From Bacteroidales bacterium UBA3754 (GTDB lineage: Bacteria; Bacteroidota; Bacteroidia; Bacteroidales; UBA1715): a stretch of DNA of 49,723 nt. The translations under genes and the position numbers were made by a program. The stretch is taken from NCBI GenBank assembly GCA_002371705.1, contig DFGI01000032.1, positions 1 through 49,723 on the forward strand, written 5' to 3'. The notes below the pieces were generated by a model. The model ran no database searches, was not told the DNA's origin, and saw only the letters and a list, made by a program, of their open reading frames with translations. Every line of letters begins with the position of its first letter. Within the stretch, counting starts at the first letter, position 1. Positions 10,201-17,876 of this stretch are shown here, piece after piece.

Positions 10201-12382
10201 TGTATTGCGCACCAGAATAGCCCGAAGTAACATTCAAGCCGCAAAGCTGCACTGTACCTTGCGAAGCTGTGTAGTTCACCGTCAATTTTGCCGAACCTTT
10301 TTCGCCATAACGAGAATTTAAGAATCCTCTCATATTCGAAACACGTTCTTCGGCAAACGATTTCACGCTTGACGCAAGATAAGAACTATACCGTGCTGTT
10401 TCGCTTCTCTGCCATTTTGAGTCACTAATAGAACGTTCGTTTGCAATTTTGTCTTCTATATTTTGAATGATTCCTTTACTACGATTTGCTTCGTAAACCG
10501 TGTTCAACATATAATAGAACCGTTGAATGAACTCATTCTTGAAGTCGTCGTTCTTCATCATATAATCAAACAAGATTACCGGAGCATATTTTTTCTTATT
10601 ATAGAAATTAGTGAATGGATTGTCATAAGCCTTACCACCCCACAAACCATATCCGAAATCAGTATCGTACCACGGGAAACGGAATTTACCATTTTCGGTG
10701 CGTGGTCGCCACAAACGCATATTATTGTCGGGCCAGTCGGTGTTCTGACAGAACAGTTGGGCAATATAATAGTTAATCATATTGTCAACATCCAAGTAGT
10801 GGTTCTTTACATATTCATAATTTTCAGCCTCAGCCATAGAATTCTGCTTCAAATACAGCATCATTTCTTCGTAACGTAGAGAATCGCCATCAGAAGCATT
10901 GAAACTATTTTTTTCCTTGTTAATCTTCAACAAATCAATATTTCCTTCGTCAACATAATCATAATACCCACCGAAATAATGTTTATCATAACGTTCACGC
11001 ATATTGATGATACTCCAATATTCTCCGTTTAGATACATTACCACAGGATTATACGCCTGCGTTTCCAAATCGCACTGACCACGCACAATAGCCTGTGCGA
11101 CGGCATCACGGGCGAACATACCCTGTTCCCAGTCGTTTCCTGAGTTTCTTAAAACAAATGATTCGTATGTATCAAGACCGTCTTCACCAAATATTGGATA
11201 TTCAATTTTTCCATCTTCGTATTTCTTCCTCATTATAATATTGAGCGATTTCAAATCGGAGTGACGCGAAATAGCACCCATAACTTTTGCTCCCGCATTC
11301 ACACCAAACTGACGATTTCCATTTTGGTCGAAATATTCAACAAACACTTTGCGTTCCCAATCATCGTGGTTCCAGTTTGCAGTAACGTCGCCATCACCTC
11401 CTCGTCTAACTCCATTCGTACCTTGAATGTAAATTCCGCTGTCCGCGCTGAAGAAACTTCCCTTGTCAACCGACACTGAAACTATCGGCAACGACGGGCG
11501 CGACATATTTATAAAGTATGTCTGACAGGCAGTAACACTTGGAACATAATCAGGATGGAACACTTTTGCCTTAATCACAAAACCTTTTTCCACTGAGCCC
11601 CAATTATATACCGATGGTTGAGACATAATACCATCGCCACTCGCCCATTGATAGTGCTGAACCTGTGTTTTATTCTGACGATTATAACCGCTGATCAACG
11701 ATTCGCTTGATTTCTTTTCCGCAGTTATCGCACCTTCATAAATCGGAGAATTCTCGGTAGGTTCCGAGCCGTCGGTAGTGTAGCGGATAACCGCCCCTTC
11801 CAATGACGACGAAAGCGTCACAGACTGATTCTTGCTGTAGAAACCACCAGCGACAGAAAAATTTGGTTTCGGCGCCAAACCTTTCACTGTGGTTGAGACA
11901 TTCGCTTTACCCGGCGTTGGTTTCGATAATGCACCCCAAGCACCCGTTCCGTCAGCCAAACGACCATACGTGTAATCAGTTTCAATTGAGGCAATTTTCA
12001 CAGAATCCGCCAAAAACATTGTAGGCGAATACAAATACAGCACATCGCCACCCGACGACAATTTGAAATTTGTGTGCATTGCCTTTGCCACTACATCTTC
12101 CCCATCGCAATAAATCAACAAAAATCCCTTTGCTGCGATTGTTTGACCAGATGGAATCTGCCATTTCCGAGGTTTATCCTTATTGTCGGTCAAATAAAAA
12201 CCCGCCAAATTCACCGCTGAATTCGTCGGGTTATACAATTCAACCCAGTCCTTATATTTATAAAAATCAGGATCCATCTGGGTTTTTGAATTCGAAGTTT
12301 GTATCTCATTAAGTTTTACCTGTCCGAATGTTGGAACCAACATTCCAAACACAAGAGCAATTTGAAGGATGATACGTTTCAT
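1250..12382 (-). CDS. Giant T9SS-exported protein: lamin-tail domains, CotH kinase-like domain, 18 Big_2-type Ig domains
   Basis: The start is taken at the ATG at 12382, because a signal peptide (residues 1-20, ending F-G-Q) begins there; the in-frame ATG 33 nt upstream only adds a polar stretch. The product is 3710 aa. Approximate domains: lamin-tail domain 20-165; chitobiase-C-like Ig 167-230; CotH kinase-like 295-690, with L-R-N-S-G, R-E-R-Y-D466 and W-Y-D573-T-D575-F-G; InlB-type B repeat 696-777; lamin-tail domains 780-925, 932-1084 and 1092-1244; cadherin-like beta-sandwich modules 1245-1410 and 1597-1690; two jelly-roll-like segments 1412-1594 and 1690-1847; an Ig-like module; 18 tandem Big_2-type Ig domains about 1948-3504; a cadherin-like module; and a C-terminal T9SS domain (Y-P-N-P-T-N-G motif, ending V-L-L-K). 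It is probably a cell-surface stalk or scaffold. CotH domains are atypical kinases, but activity here is unproven. It probably heads the operon with the GH74 gene. Confidence 0.9.
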   Translation of the reverse strand: MKRIILQIALVFGMLVPTFGQVKLNEIQTSNSKTQMDPDFYKYKDWVELYNPTNSAVNLAGFYLTDNKDKPRKWQIPSGQTIAAKGFLLIYCDGEDVVAKAMHTNFKLSSGGDVLYLYSPTMFLADSVKIASIETDYTYGRLADGTGAWGALSKPTPGKANVSTTVKGLAPKPNFSVAGGFYSKNQSVTLSSSLEGAVIRYTTDGSEPTENSPIYEGAITAEKKSSESLISGYNRQNKTQVQHYQWASGDGIMSQPSVYNWGSVEKGFVIKAKVFHPDYVPSVTACQTYFINMSRPSLPIVSVSVDKGSFFSADSGIYIQGTNGVRRGGDGDVTANWNHDDWERKVFVEYFDQNGNRQFGVNAGAKVMGAISRHSDLKSLNIIMRKKYEDGKIEYPIFGEDGLDTYESFVLRNSGNDWEQGMFARDAVAQAIVRGQCDLETQAYNPVVMYLNGEYWSIINMRERYDKHYFGGYYDYVDEGNIDLLKINKEKNSFNASDGDSLRYEEMMLYLKQNSMAEAENYEYVKNHYLDVDNMINYYIAQLFCQNTDWPDNNMRLWRPRTENGKFRFPWYDTDFGYGLWGGKAYDNPFTNFYNKKKYAPVILFDYMMKNDDFKNEFIQRFYYMLNTVYEANRSKGIIQNIEDKIANERSISDSKWQRSETARYSSYLASSVKSFAEERVSNMRGFLNSRYGEKGSAKLTVNYTASQGTVQLCGLNVTSGYSGAQYKSTPIRMTAIPNDGYKFVAWQTGNGQNLSSELEYKLTITGDYTIKAVFENRSTERNLYINEFLAANTTDIVSPIGKHEDWIEIYNDGNSEVNLAGLYLSDDRTNLTMYQIPYTQLDSTKIPSKGFVRFYADNDYMEGALHLPFKLDKAGGVVILAQKSTNGTVTVLDSVHYEKQNSDVSYGRYPDGYSDLTIFTKTTPGSSNKIVSGTDIDGLVITEFMAKNQTTAMEETGTYADWFEIYNSTNAAIDLGGLFVTNNLNNPTMYMIPKGEPTKTTVSAGGYYIFWCDKQTAINPNHVDFKLNAEKGDIAIVQLRGSENYIIDQLSYTNQAEDVSMGRYPSTTSDFIYMLNPTPGEANRQSSPVERITGVTINEVLAMNSSVVIDESTGLYSDYIEIYNGTSAPIDLGGLYISDSLGTPLRFKIPTTNSKLTTVQAGKWLTFWADGKPELGENHLDFSLDAVNGEDVVLSQLTEDGLVIIDQVSFGPQTANISYGRYPETAENWETMSPTYGVKNQSFNSSVALKTLTSDVGTILPVLSTSILNYECAVPAGTTDAPVISATAAHDRATVTITQAKSLNDVAVIKVISANGYNSEVYKVSFKIAASPDATLATLISAGGSMSPAFDPEVENYVVNLSTAYVPYITAIPSNPNAMVDVDYAETASEATVVTVTAEDGSTKQYELTYTMSSSQNIVTEWSDDFSSGIGNLSTNNSIHIIAEHTTPGGFGQAANTDVAIALNEKETDVEYGYVEYHLPTGYVLDGSAALNVSMSLSVPNDGTTVNGIRVSNQYINFSMALVDAYGNVSNYMSGEINPDTKSRSVDFGSASFITKSAIVALRIGLYAPNDNKKERKKAVYIDDLVIGPKVATGQSQVVVLSNNADLATLSSNVGTLSSPFDKDVHEYTLILPAGTETIPTISASVSDETATLEIAQASDLNGVAHVSVISQDMTVINEYAIQLELTPEVVEGHTDLVIQPAMKGWHSSSNVYDLNYNGGDIAVAYNRTSASSDAITYNVLESATKILDLTNYPYASVKMKSTVATNLFVELFDATGKKTSSSIAPVACEAGNEMVTYIFDFTQYLGNIDASNVYGMNIYFDKGSATAINGTIKIDELRLGKNVEIVINQAPVWAAIAEQKISQGDSFDNINLRVKVTDDLTDVADLDLNLENNVENLTVTLENGVLEVSPIDPEWIGSEVVKVSATDAEGESSTVSITYTVEELKIDVLAVSFTQSSIELAEGEQANIASYLVIEPENATKDNIEWSVSNKTFATISGVGVLKNQVVYGQETIVVTVEVTDKNNHVFTKDMEVVLNGCPTKITLVSAESDSIPMYYGETKQLTYSLYPANACLKSVTYSSSNPDVATISTAGLITASQATKGKTTITITTHDGYSAHTETCDVYVSKDCSGDIVLSLNKTKVDLLEDEDFELVATITPDDECAQSKEITWTSSNESFVTVENGSIHAVAAGSAIITAETTGNGVTSASCEVVVSRDCNSGALEIALSSTKETLYMNGELNLTAEILTPNPCDKKINWSSSKESVVKVQNGTVVPMGYGTAVVRATAAQDENSYAECEITVQKRPVTDIIVTPTVSRMDVDMTQQVTAEILPLEAEDRDIVWSTDNEEIATITQKGVLTGVSEGSVQVIAKSVYYPTVVGSCTIQILPVTAISIAMEPSEVVLSVGEKQRVAVTFNPLNTTDKSLTWSSLDEDVARMVGDTIVAAGVGTTSIVATTKNNVTGIVTVNVIETAVPVESVSVSPKTLTMYVGDTQKVAVEVLPDDASNPSVTWKSSDESIATVSLTSGEIQALRPGDVTITASSGNGKTDDVAVTVKYPELTSVSFSETTVNVAQGKTVNLADLLVKEPRNAEMKSVVWSANNESASISETGVLTNNLEYGEANVTVTAVVTDTYGTAKEATITVKMTGCPNRITGLTLETNKIVVEKSGSAQINYTIEPMNACVASVEYNVENQAYVTISNGEINPVAVGSTIVHVVVSDGFSTFEKDVEVEVVKDIIPVTSVEIEEGTSLSKSLGEEFTMHAIVLPDDASDKSIVWSSSNENYATVDKDNGTVTLLKEGTVTIKATAQNNESASCRITISAVPVTSLELNKTTANLEMYGTVQLTATVNEDATNKTVAWSSANTDVATVDENGNVEAKGVGTCEIKATAGSKTATCVVTVSHIQPTSLTIIPESVTVDIDKSERLIASWMPLNATDTTITWRSENENIATVSNGVVTGVAAGTTNIIVKVGKNASALVPVTVNEMMATSITVNPTSVTLQPKGQQVLVATVLPEKTSDKSVKWTSSDATKVSVDENTGKITANALTDEDVPVIITATTKNGITATCEVSVTVNIIPVESVTIKPSELEIQLGKYQSLTAEIYPANATNKSVVWESSNPAVATVSQYGSVTARSIGTAVITAKGGDGVSGTCTVEVKAVEIQEIALSDVSLGVTESQLLSATITPSDATVKTLTWSVDDETIATIDATSGKITGESEGTTIVRATAKNGVSGWATVTVSSKAIPVTSIRPNGKSKNINIGEEINLSELIIFNPTNATNKALVWSVTEQKADYEDESTLVATIDSRTGILTGKVSGYVKVSARSVSNPDASPASMTIVVNPIHVTNVVMSETEVELVINEQKTLTAQVMPLNASCKTVKWETDDPNVVSVSSSGVILGLTKGTANIKARSTERNAIYATCKVTVIDEPIREIIASADTIHFSSTGDMSAITITVNPEDAETSAIEWISSNPSVVDIDGLWKNNTQCLLVAKGFGEATITARASSGVTCEVVCVVAKPVVANTAPSFQPIPAQMLAVDEPVSINLNDYYFDAEGDRIIWTPDENGSNITCEIDGSGKATFSIKDAKGKMGMQMILIKARDGKGAEAETNQIIFTLKDPGNQKPDAVSEIQLSDVIAYPNPTNGLFTVSFETEAPQDCKIEIYAMSGRKVFSETVSVFGEYAQEFDLTGYVKGTYFVIVTTGDERKTIKVLLK

Positions 12383-12485
12383 TATATGATACCTTTTATT
12401 ATATATACTAGACAATTAAATTTTAATAAACCCTATTCTATTTTCACACAATTCATTAACAAACTATGTATTGATAATAAGCCCC

Positions 12486-12493
12486 CAAAATTA
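12486..12493 (-). promoter_or_regulatory. Putative -7 box for the giant gene
   Basis: Minus-strand TAATTTTG fits the Bacteroidota consensus TAnnTTTG and lies about 104 nt before the ATG at 12382. No clear TTTG -33 element was found at the usual spacing. The 263-nt divergent gap (12383-12645) is otherwise AT-rich, and I saw no gene, long repeat or riboswitch-like fold in it. Confidence 0.4.
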
Positions 12494-12586
12494 TAAAAAC
12501 TCTTCGTTTTTTACTCCATTTTTTCAGCAAAATTTGTCGTTTCAGAAATTTATTTTAATCAAGCTGATTCTATGTTCCGTTTTTTT

Positions 12587-12594
12587 TATATTTG
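12587..12594 (+). promoter_or_regulatory. Putative -7 box for the GH5-GH5-symporter operon
   Basis: TATATTTG matches TAnnTTTG, 51 nt upstream of the ATG at 12646. A purine-rich A-run ending in GG (12632-12641) just before the ATG may serve as ribosome-binding site. No -33 TTTG is evident. Confidence 0.5.
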
Positions 12595-12645
12595 TAAAAT
12601 TCAACACGTTTAGGAATTATTTTTTTTGATATAAAAAAAGGTTTT

Positions 12646-15105
12646 ATGGGTATGAGAAAAACAATTTCAATTTTAATCCTTAGTGTACTTTATACACTAT
12701 CTCTCTCGGCACAAAATTTTATTAACCACAGAGGACAGGACATTTTTGTTAGCGGTATCAATGTGGCGTGGATGAAATACGGAAACGACCTCACAATGTT
12801 CGACGAGGAAGAATGGACTTCGATATGCGACAATGTAAGAAATGCAGGCGGAAACACGCTTCGTTGGTGGATTCACGTTGACGGAAGAAGCACGCCAACC
12901 TACGACTCCAAAACTGACACTGTTATTGGAATTTCGGAAATTGCACTTAATAATCTTGAACTTGCGATGGACATTGCCGCCACCAAAGGAATTGTGGTGA
13001 GTCTTTGCCTTTGGGCGCATGGTATGGTTTGCACCGACGATGGCGACGCTGGGACAAAGCAGGCGATTGACCGCGTGCGACGCAATAAATTATTACTGAC
13101 CGACTCCATTGCCACACAACGTTATATTGACAACGCTCTGATACCAATGGTGACCCGTCTGAAAAAACATACGGCGATTCTTTGCTGGGAAATATTCAAC
13201 GAACCAGAAGGAATGACAAGTTATGCAAACTGGAAAAATTTCGACTACGTAACCATGACCGATGTGCAACGGTTTGTGAACATGTGTGCTGGCGCAATCC
13301 ATCGTACCGACCCGGACGCAAAAGTTTCCAACGGGAACTGGACAATTCTCACGATTGCGAAATACGACAGTGGACAAAATTATTTCAGCGACGAAGCTTT
13401 ATATAATGTAGGACACGACAAAGACGGATATCTTGATTTTTATATGTTCCATTACTACCCCGCTGAACGTGGTGCAGACTACTCGCCGTTCCACCGCACA
13501 TACGACACATTCTACGCAAAAGAAACCGACAAAAAGCCTGTGATTATTGGTGAATTTCCAGCATACGGAATGATTGCGCAAAAAGGAAAAACATTTCAAC
13601 CTGGACGACAGAATCAAAAAACAACCACGGAATCAATGCAGTGGCTCTACGACAATGGTTTCTCAGGCGGTTTGGGATGGACATACACCAACCACGACGG
13701 CAACGGTGGCTTGCCCGATATGGAGGAAGCATTTGGTTTATTGCAGGAAAAATACCCTGAACATATTATTATCCAACATGACCCTGCTTTCAACTATATT
13801 CCACAAATAAAAAAACGAATAGCCGATACGGTTTTGTTCAAAAACGCCGCAAAAGTTGAGGCTTACATTAACGCAAACGACTATTTTTCCGATGATGCGA
13901 ACGACCAACTTACTTATACAATCAGTTCAAAAGGCGTTGTTACAGCTGAAATTGCCGAAGACGGAACGGTCAGTTTCACGGCCAAAGCCGACACCACAGG
14001 ACACGGCGTTATTGTAGTGACCGCAACTGACAAAGGAGGAAAATTCATTTCTCAAACATTCACCGTTCTTGTCCGTGAACAGGGCAACCCCAATGCCAAC
14101 AAACTGCTCAATGCGTTTGTGACCTATTCCAGCGTTGAAGATGACCTATATCTGCCCTACTACGCAAACGACGGCGTCGATACAACTCGTTGGAGTTCAC
14201 AATATAACGACGATGAATTTATTTGCTTCGATATGCTCCAAGAGGAAAATATCCGCAGAATTGTACTAAATTGGGAATGGAATGCTATAGAAAGTAAAGG
14301 AGCCTACGCCGATGCATACACAATTGAAACATCAAAAGACGGTAAATCATGGGAAACAGTGTTCACTGTGAAACAAGGACAAATCATCAAAAGTAACATT
14401 GTTCTCCGTAAAGACGACGAAGACCCGATTGTGTGCCGTTACATAAAAATCAACTTCACAAAACGTGCCACTAGCTGGGGATATTCACTAACCGAAGTTC
14501 AAGCATACGATTTCGATGACCACGCCAACAACGGTGCACGAATCAAAGCTGCAAAAAAATCCATATTCCAAGCGGCACGTATCAACGAACCTTTTGATTA
14601 TCAAATACTTCGTTCATTCTTTACCGACGAGAACTATGATGTGCTCACTATTACGGCAATCGACGAAAGCCTAAACTGCCCCTGCCTCCCCAAATGGTTG
14701 TCATTCGACCCATATACATATTACTTAACGGGGACACCATCAGCCGCCGATACAGGCTCCCACTACATTATGGTTGTCGCAACTGACTTCTTTGGCGTTT
14801 CAAATAACTTCGAGTTTGAAATTTATGTGATTCCTGACAAAACTAATATTCAATCTGTTCAAAATCCGCTTAACATTTACCCGAACCCATGCGCAGTTGA
14901 CTCGTTCACATTGGAATTACCGAATGCCGAGGGGAAAGCGCTCGTTTCGTTCACAAACACCGAAGGAAAACTTGCGGCAATAAAATATGCGACATTCAAC
15001 GGAGGACGGGCTACGTGTATGCGAACTGGCTTAGCAACAGGAACTTACGCCATAACTATCCGATTAAACAACGAGACTTATAAATCAAAGATTGTAGTAG
15101 AATAA
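12646..15105 (+). CDS. Secreted modular GH5-type glycoside hydrolase with discoidin-like module and T9SS domain
   Basis: This 819-residue protein has a signal peptide (about 1-23). Its clan-A (TIM-barrel) catalytic domain spans about 24-375. The acid/base is E186 in I-F-N-E-P-E-G, and the nucleophile is E303 in I-I-G-E-F-P-A. A cadherin-like module (about 380-480), an F5/8-type C or CBM32-like module (about 485-627, Y-A-N-D-G-V-D-T-T-R-W-S-S), and a putative Ig module (about 640-735) follow. A T9SS sorting domain closes it (I-Y-P-N-P near 745, ending I-V-V-E). The enzyme should therefore be exported through the outer membrane and attached to, or released from, the cell surface. GH5 (mannanase or cellulase-like) is the best guess; other clan-A families share the same two-Glu layout. 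A start at 12652 is also possible. Its stop overlaps the next ATG (TAATG), which suggests translational coupling. Confidence 0.85.
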   Translation: MGMRKTISILILSVLYTLSLSAQNFINHRGQDIFVSGINVAWMKYGNDLTMFDEEEWTSICDNVRNAGGNTLRWWIHVDGRSTPTYDSKTDTVIGISEIALNNLELAMDIAATKGIVVSLCLWAHGMVCTDDGDAGTKQAIDRVRRNKLLLTDSIATQRYIDNALIPMVTRLKKHTAILCWEIFNEPEGMTSYANWKNFDYVTMTDVQRFVNMCAGAIHRTDPDAKVSNGNWTILTIAKYDSGQNYFSDEALYNVGHDKDGYLDFYMFHYYPAERGADYSPFHRTYDTFYAKETDKKPVIIGEFPAYGMIAQKGKTFQPGRQNQKTTTESMQWLYDNGFSGGLGWTYTNHDGNGGLPDMEEAFGLLQEKYPEHIIIQHDPAFNYIPQIKKRIADTVLFKNAAKVEAYINANDYFSDDANDQLTYTISSKGVVTAEIAEDGTVSFTAKADTTGHGVIVVTATDKGGKFISQTFTVLVREQGNPNANKLLNAFVTYSSVEDDLYLPYYANDGVDTTRWSSQYNDDEFICFDMLQEENIRRIVLNWEWNAIESKGAYADAYTIETSKDGKSWETVFTVKQGQIIKSNIVLRKDDEDPIVCRYIKINFTKRATSWGYSLTEVQAYDFDDHANNGARIKAAKKSIFQAARINEPFDYQILRSFFTDENYDVLTITAIDESLNCPCLPKWLSFDPYTYYLTGTPSAADTGSHYIMVVATDFFGVSNNFEFEIYVIPDKTNIQSVQNPLNIYPNPCAVDSFTLELPNAEGKALVSFTNTEGKLAAIKYATFNGGRATCMRTGLATGTYAITIRLNNETYKSKIVVE

Positions 15106-16175
15106 TGAAACGAATAGCTACTTTATTATTCACAATATCAGTCTTTTGCAGTGGACTAAGTGCACAACGGATTTCCATCCAAGGGAATTCGTTTGTCCGC
15201 AATGGGGAAAAAATATTTCTTGTCGGAACCAACACGCCGTGGGACAATTGGAACGATTTCGGAGGAAATTTCAATCCTCAATTTTGGGCTGACGAGTTTG
15301 CAAAACTTGAAAAAAACGGCATCAATAGCAGCAGAATATGGATTAGTTGCGACGCCGCAGGTCAACCTTTTGTTGATGTCGAAGGTGTTACACATCCTGC
15401 CACGCAACAATTTTGGGACAATCTCGACTATTTGATGAATTTGGCGACAAAACATAAAATCTATGTCATCGCCACCATATCGTCGTTCGATAATCTTGAC
15501 GAGACAAAACCTGCCTCCAAAAATTGGATGGCGCTGCTGAACTGTACCCAAAAACTCCAACAATACTGCGACACGTTCCTCAAACCTTTGATGGAACGAT
15601 ACAAGGACAATCCATATTTTTTTGCAATCGACATCTGCAACGAACCAGAATGGATGCACGAACATAAAAAATACGGCAAAATGGAATGGGATTTTATGCA
15701 GATGTTCGTGGGAATGTGCGCGGCGGCAATCCACTCCTATAACACACAAGTGCTTGTAACTGTGGGCAGTGCGTCGGTTAAATGGAGTTGCGACAAATTT
15801 GAAGGCAACAAGTGGAGCGATGCAATTTTACAGGATATGACGATGAATCCCCTCGCCTATCTCGATTTTTGGCAGATACATTATTATGAATGGACAAACC
15901 AATTCGGTAATCCGTTCCACGAAACGCCCGAACATTGGGGTTTGGACGACAAGCCGTGCATTATAGGCGAAACGCCTGCAAACAATAAAATCTACGGATT
16001 CCCAATCTCTTACGACGAAATCTATTCGCTCCCCTATTCGCTCGGCTACGACGGCGTGTATCCGTGGACATCGAACGGAGCAGGAACGGGAGATTTCGGA
16101 ACACTCAAGAATTTTGGAGATGCGGCAAAAAGAATGTCTCAACAAGTAAAAAATAACTCTAAATCTAAGAAATAA
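15105..16175 (+). CDS. Secreted GH5-type beta-glycanase (mannanase-like)
   Basis: This 356-residue single-domain enzyme has a signal peptide (about 1-20, ending L-S-A-Q). The TIM-barrel catalytic domain opens with F-V-R-N-G-E-K-I-F-L-V-G-T-N-T-P-W, typical of GH5 mannanase-like proteins. E180 in D-I-C-N-E-P-E-W is the expected acid/base, and E289 in I-I-G-E-T-P-A the nucleophile. It has no T9SS domain and no lipobox, so it is probably periplasmic, unlike the surface-sorted enzyme upstream. It would then work on oligosaccharides already brought across the outer membrane (inference). ATG overlaps the upstream stop by 1 nt, and its own TAA overlaps the ATG of the symporter in the same way. Substrate is not proven by sequence. 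Confidence 0.83.
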   Translation: MKRIATLLFTISVFCSGLSAQRISIQGNSFVRNGEKIFLVGTNTPWDNWNDFGGNFNPQFWADEFAKLEKNGINSSRIWISCDAAGQPFVDVEGVTHPATQQFWDNLDYLMNLATKHKIYVIATISSFDNLDETKPASKNWMALLNCTQKLQQYCDTFLKPLMERYKDNPYFFAIDICNEPEWMHEHKKYGKMEWDFMQMFVGMCAAAIHSYNTQVLVTVGSASVKWSCDKFEGNKWSDAILQDMTMNPLAYLDFWQIHYYEWTNQFGNPFHETPEHWGLDDKPCIIGETPANNKIYGFPISYDEIYSLPYSLGYDGVYPWTSNGAGTGDFGTLKNFGDAAKRMSQQVKNNSKSKK

Positions 16176-17866
16176 TGGAATTAAACGACGGTAAACTTTC
16201 ATTCAGAGAAAAATTCTGCTACGGATTCGGTGACCTTGCCTCTTGTTTGTATTGGCAAACATTTATGTTGTACTTCACGTACTTCTACACCGACGTATTC
16301 CTGCTTCCAGCGAGCATTGCAGCCACAATGTTTCTCATTACCCGTATTTTTGACGGCGTAAACGACCCTGTAATGGGTATGATTGCCGACAGAACGGAAA
16401 CGAAATGGGGAAAATTCCGTCCTTATCTGCTCTGGTTTTGCGTGCCACTCGCCATTGCAGGATTTCTCACATTCACCACGCCAAACTTTGGTCTGGCGGG
16501 AAAAACCATCTGGGCATACATCACGTTCTTCCTTGTGATGATTATCTACACAATCATCAACATTCCATATACCTCGTTGCTGGGCGTGATTTCGCCGAAC
16601 TCAAACGAACGAACGAGCGTGTCGTCAATCAAGTTCATTTTCGCCTTTGCAGCAGGAATCATTATTTCTGCCACATTGCTACCTGCAACGCAGAAACTTG
16701 GCGAAAACAACGAATCAATCATTCGTGCCGAAGTTGTTGACAAAACACTCACCATCAACGAACAAGAATCGCAAGGTTTTGCAAATCTTACGCTTGACAA
16801 CGGTCAAACAACAAAAATTATTGACGTAACCATTTTCAACAAAGAAGACAATTACGACAACGACACGCTTTACAGCACGCCTACCGGCATGGTTGTAAAA
16901 CTCAAGGAAGGATTTGGCACAAAATCCATCGCTCTTGATGGTATTTTTGCTGAAGAATCGCCGATTTCCATTTCAAAAATATCGGTTCCTGCCAAAGGTT
17001 GGTCGCGATTCTTTATGATTGTCGGCGTGTTTGCAGTGTTGTTTTTCTTCATCACGTTCAAAGGCACAAAAGAACGCGTTCACCCACCAAAGAATGTTGC
17101 CAAAAACTCCATTGGCAAAGATTTAAAGGAACTATTCACGAACAAACCATGGCTGATTTTGGTATTCGCGACACTCACCTTTATATTGTACACGGCAACC
17201 AAAAGTAGCGTGACAGTGCATTACTTTAAATACATCGTTCAGAATCAAACACTTACGATTCCGTTTATGGGTGAACAAACGTATGATTACAACACATTGG
17301 TATCAATTTACAACGTAATCGGACAACTTTCATCGCTCATCGGCGTATTGATTGTGAGTTGGTTTGCGACACGATATGGGAAACAAAAAGTTTTTGTCAT
17401 CTCCTTTATCATTTCAATCATTTCGACAGCGGCTGTATTCGTCTTGGACGCAAGCCAATTGTATCTAATCTATTTCTGCCAATTCTTGGGTTCTGTAACC
17501 GGCGGTCCGCTAAGCGTACTTTTGTGGGCTATGTACGCCGACATTGCCGACTATTCAGAATTGAAAAACGGTCAACGAGCCACAGGATTGATATTTTCGG
17601 CGTCCACAATGTCGCAGAAAATCGGTTGGGCTGTGGGCGCATACATTGCACTTACGTTGATGGCATCGGTAGGATTCTCACCAAACGAAGTACAGACGGC
17701 AGAGTCAACACGCGGTTTGCTGATGATGTTCACCATCATTCCTGCAATTCTTGGCGTAATTTCCATCATCATTTTCTTCTTCTACCCTCTTTCAGACAAA
17801 GTAGTTGCCGAAAATGAAAAAATATTGATGGAAAGACGGGCAAAGGAAAACGAGACTGAAGCATAA
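16175..17866 (+). CDS. GPH-family (MelB/XynP-like) oligosaccharide:cation symporter with a periplasmic insert
   Basis: This 563-residue inner-membrane protein starts F-R-E-K-F-C-Y-G-F-G-D-L-A-S. The cytoplasmic loop between helices 2 and 3 reads D-R-T-E-T-K-W-G-K-F-R-P-Y, the conserved signature of glycoside-pentoside-hexuronide symporters. About 12 hydrophobic helices are present. Family members are usually 450-500 aa; the excess is a polar insert of about 100 residues (about 170-271) between helices 5 and 6, predicted periplasmic. It is the third gene of the operon (TAATG overlap) and probably imports the disaccharides or oligosaccharides released by the two GH5-type enzymes. Sugar specificity cannot be read from the sequence. 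Confidence 0.88.
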   Translation: MELNDGKLSFREKFCYGFGDLASCLYWQTFMLYFTYFYTDVFLLPASIAATMFLITRIFDGVNDPVMGMIADRTETKWGKFRPYLLWFCVPLAIAGFLTFTTPNFGLAGKTIWAYITFFLVMIIYTIINIPYTSLLGVISPNSNERTSVSSIKFIFAFAAGIIISATLLPATQKLGENNESIIRAEVVDKTLTINEQESQGFANLTLDNGQTTKIIDVTIFNKEDNYDNDTLYSTPTGMVVKLKEGFGTKSIALDGIFAEESPISISKISVPAKGWSRFFMIVGVFAVLFFFITFKGTKERVHPPKNVAKNSIGKDLKELFTNKPWLILVFATLTFILYTATKSSVTVHYFKYIVQNQTLTIPFMGEQTYDYNTLVSIYNVIGQLSSLIGVLIVSWFATRYGKQKVFVISFIISIISTAAVFVLDASQLYLIYFCQFLGSVTGGPLSVLLWAMYADIADYSELKNGQRATGLIFSASTMSQKIGWAVGAYIALTLMASVGFSPNEVQTAESTRGLLMMFTIIPAILGVISIIIFFFYPLSDKVVAENEKILMERRAKENETEA

Positions 17867-17876
17867 AATCATCGGT

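Noticed and set aside
12383..12415. Upstream ATG extending the giant protein by 11 residues
   Set aside because: The extension is polar and would bury the signal peptide start; the second ATG directly begins a classical signal sequence.
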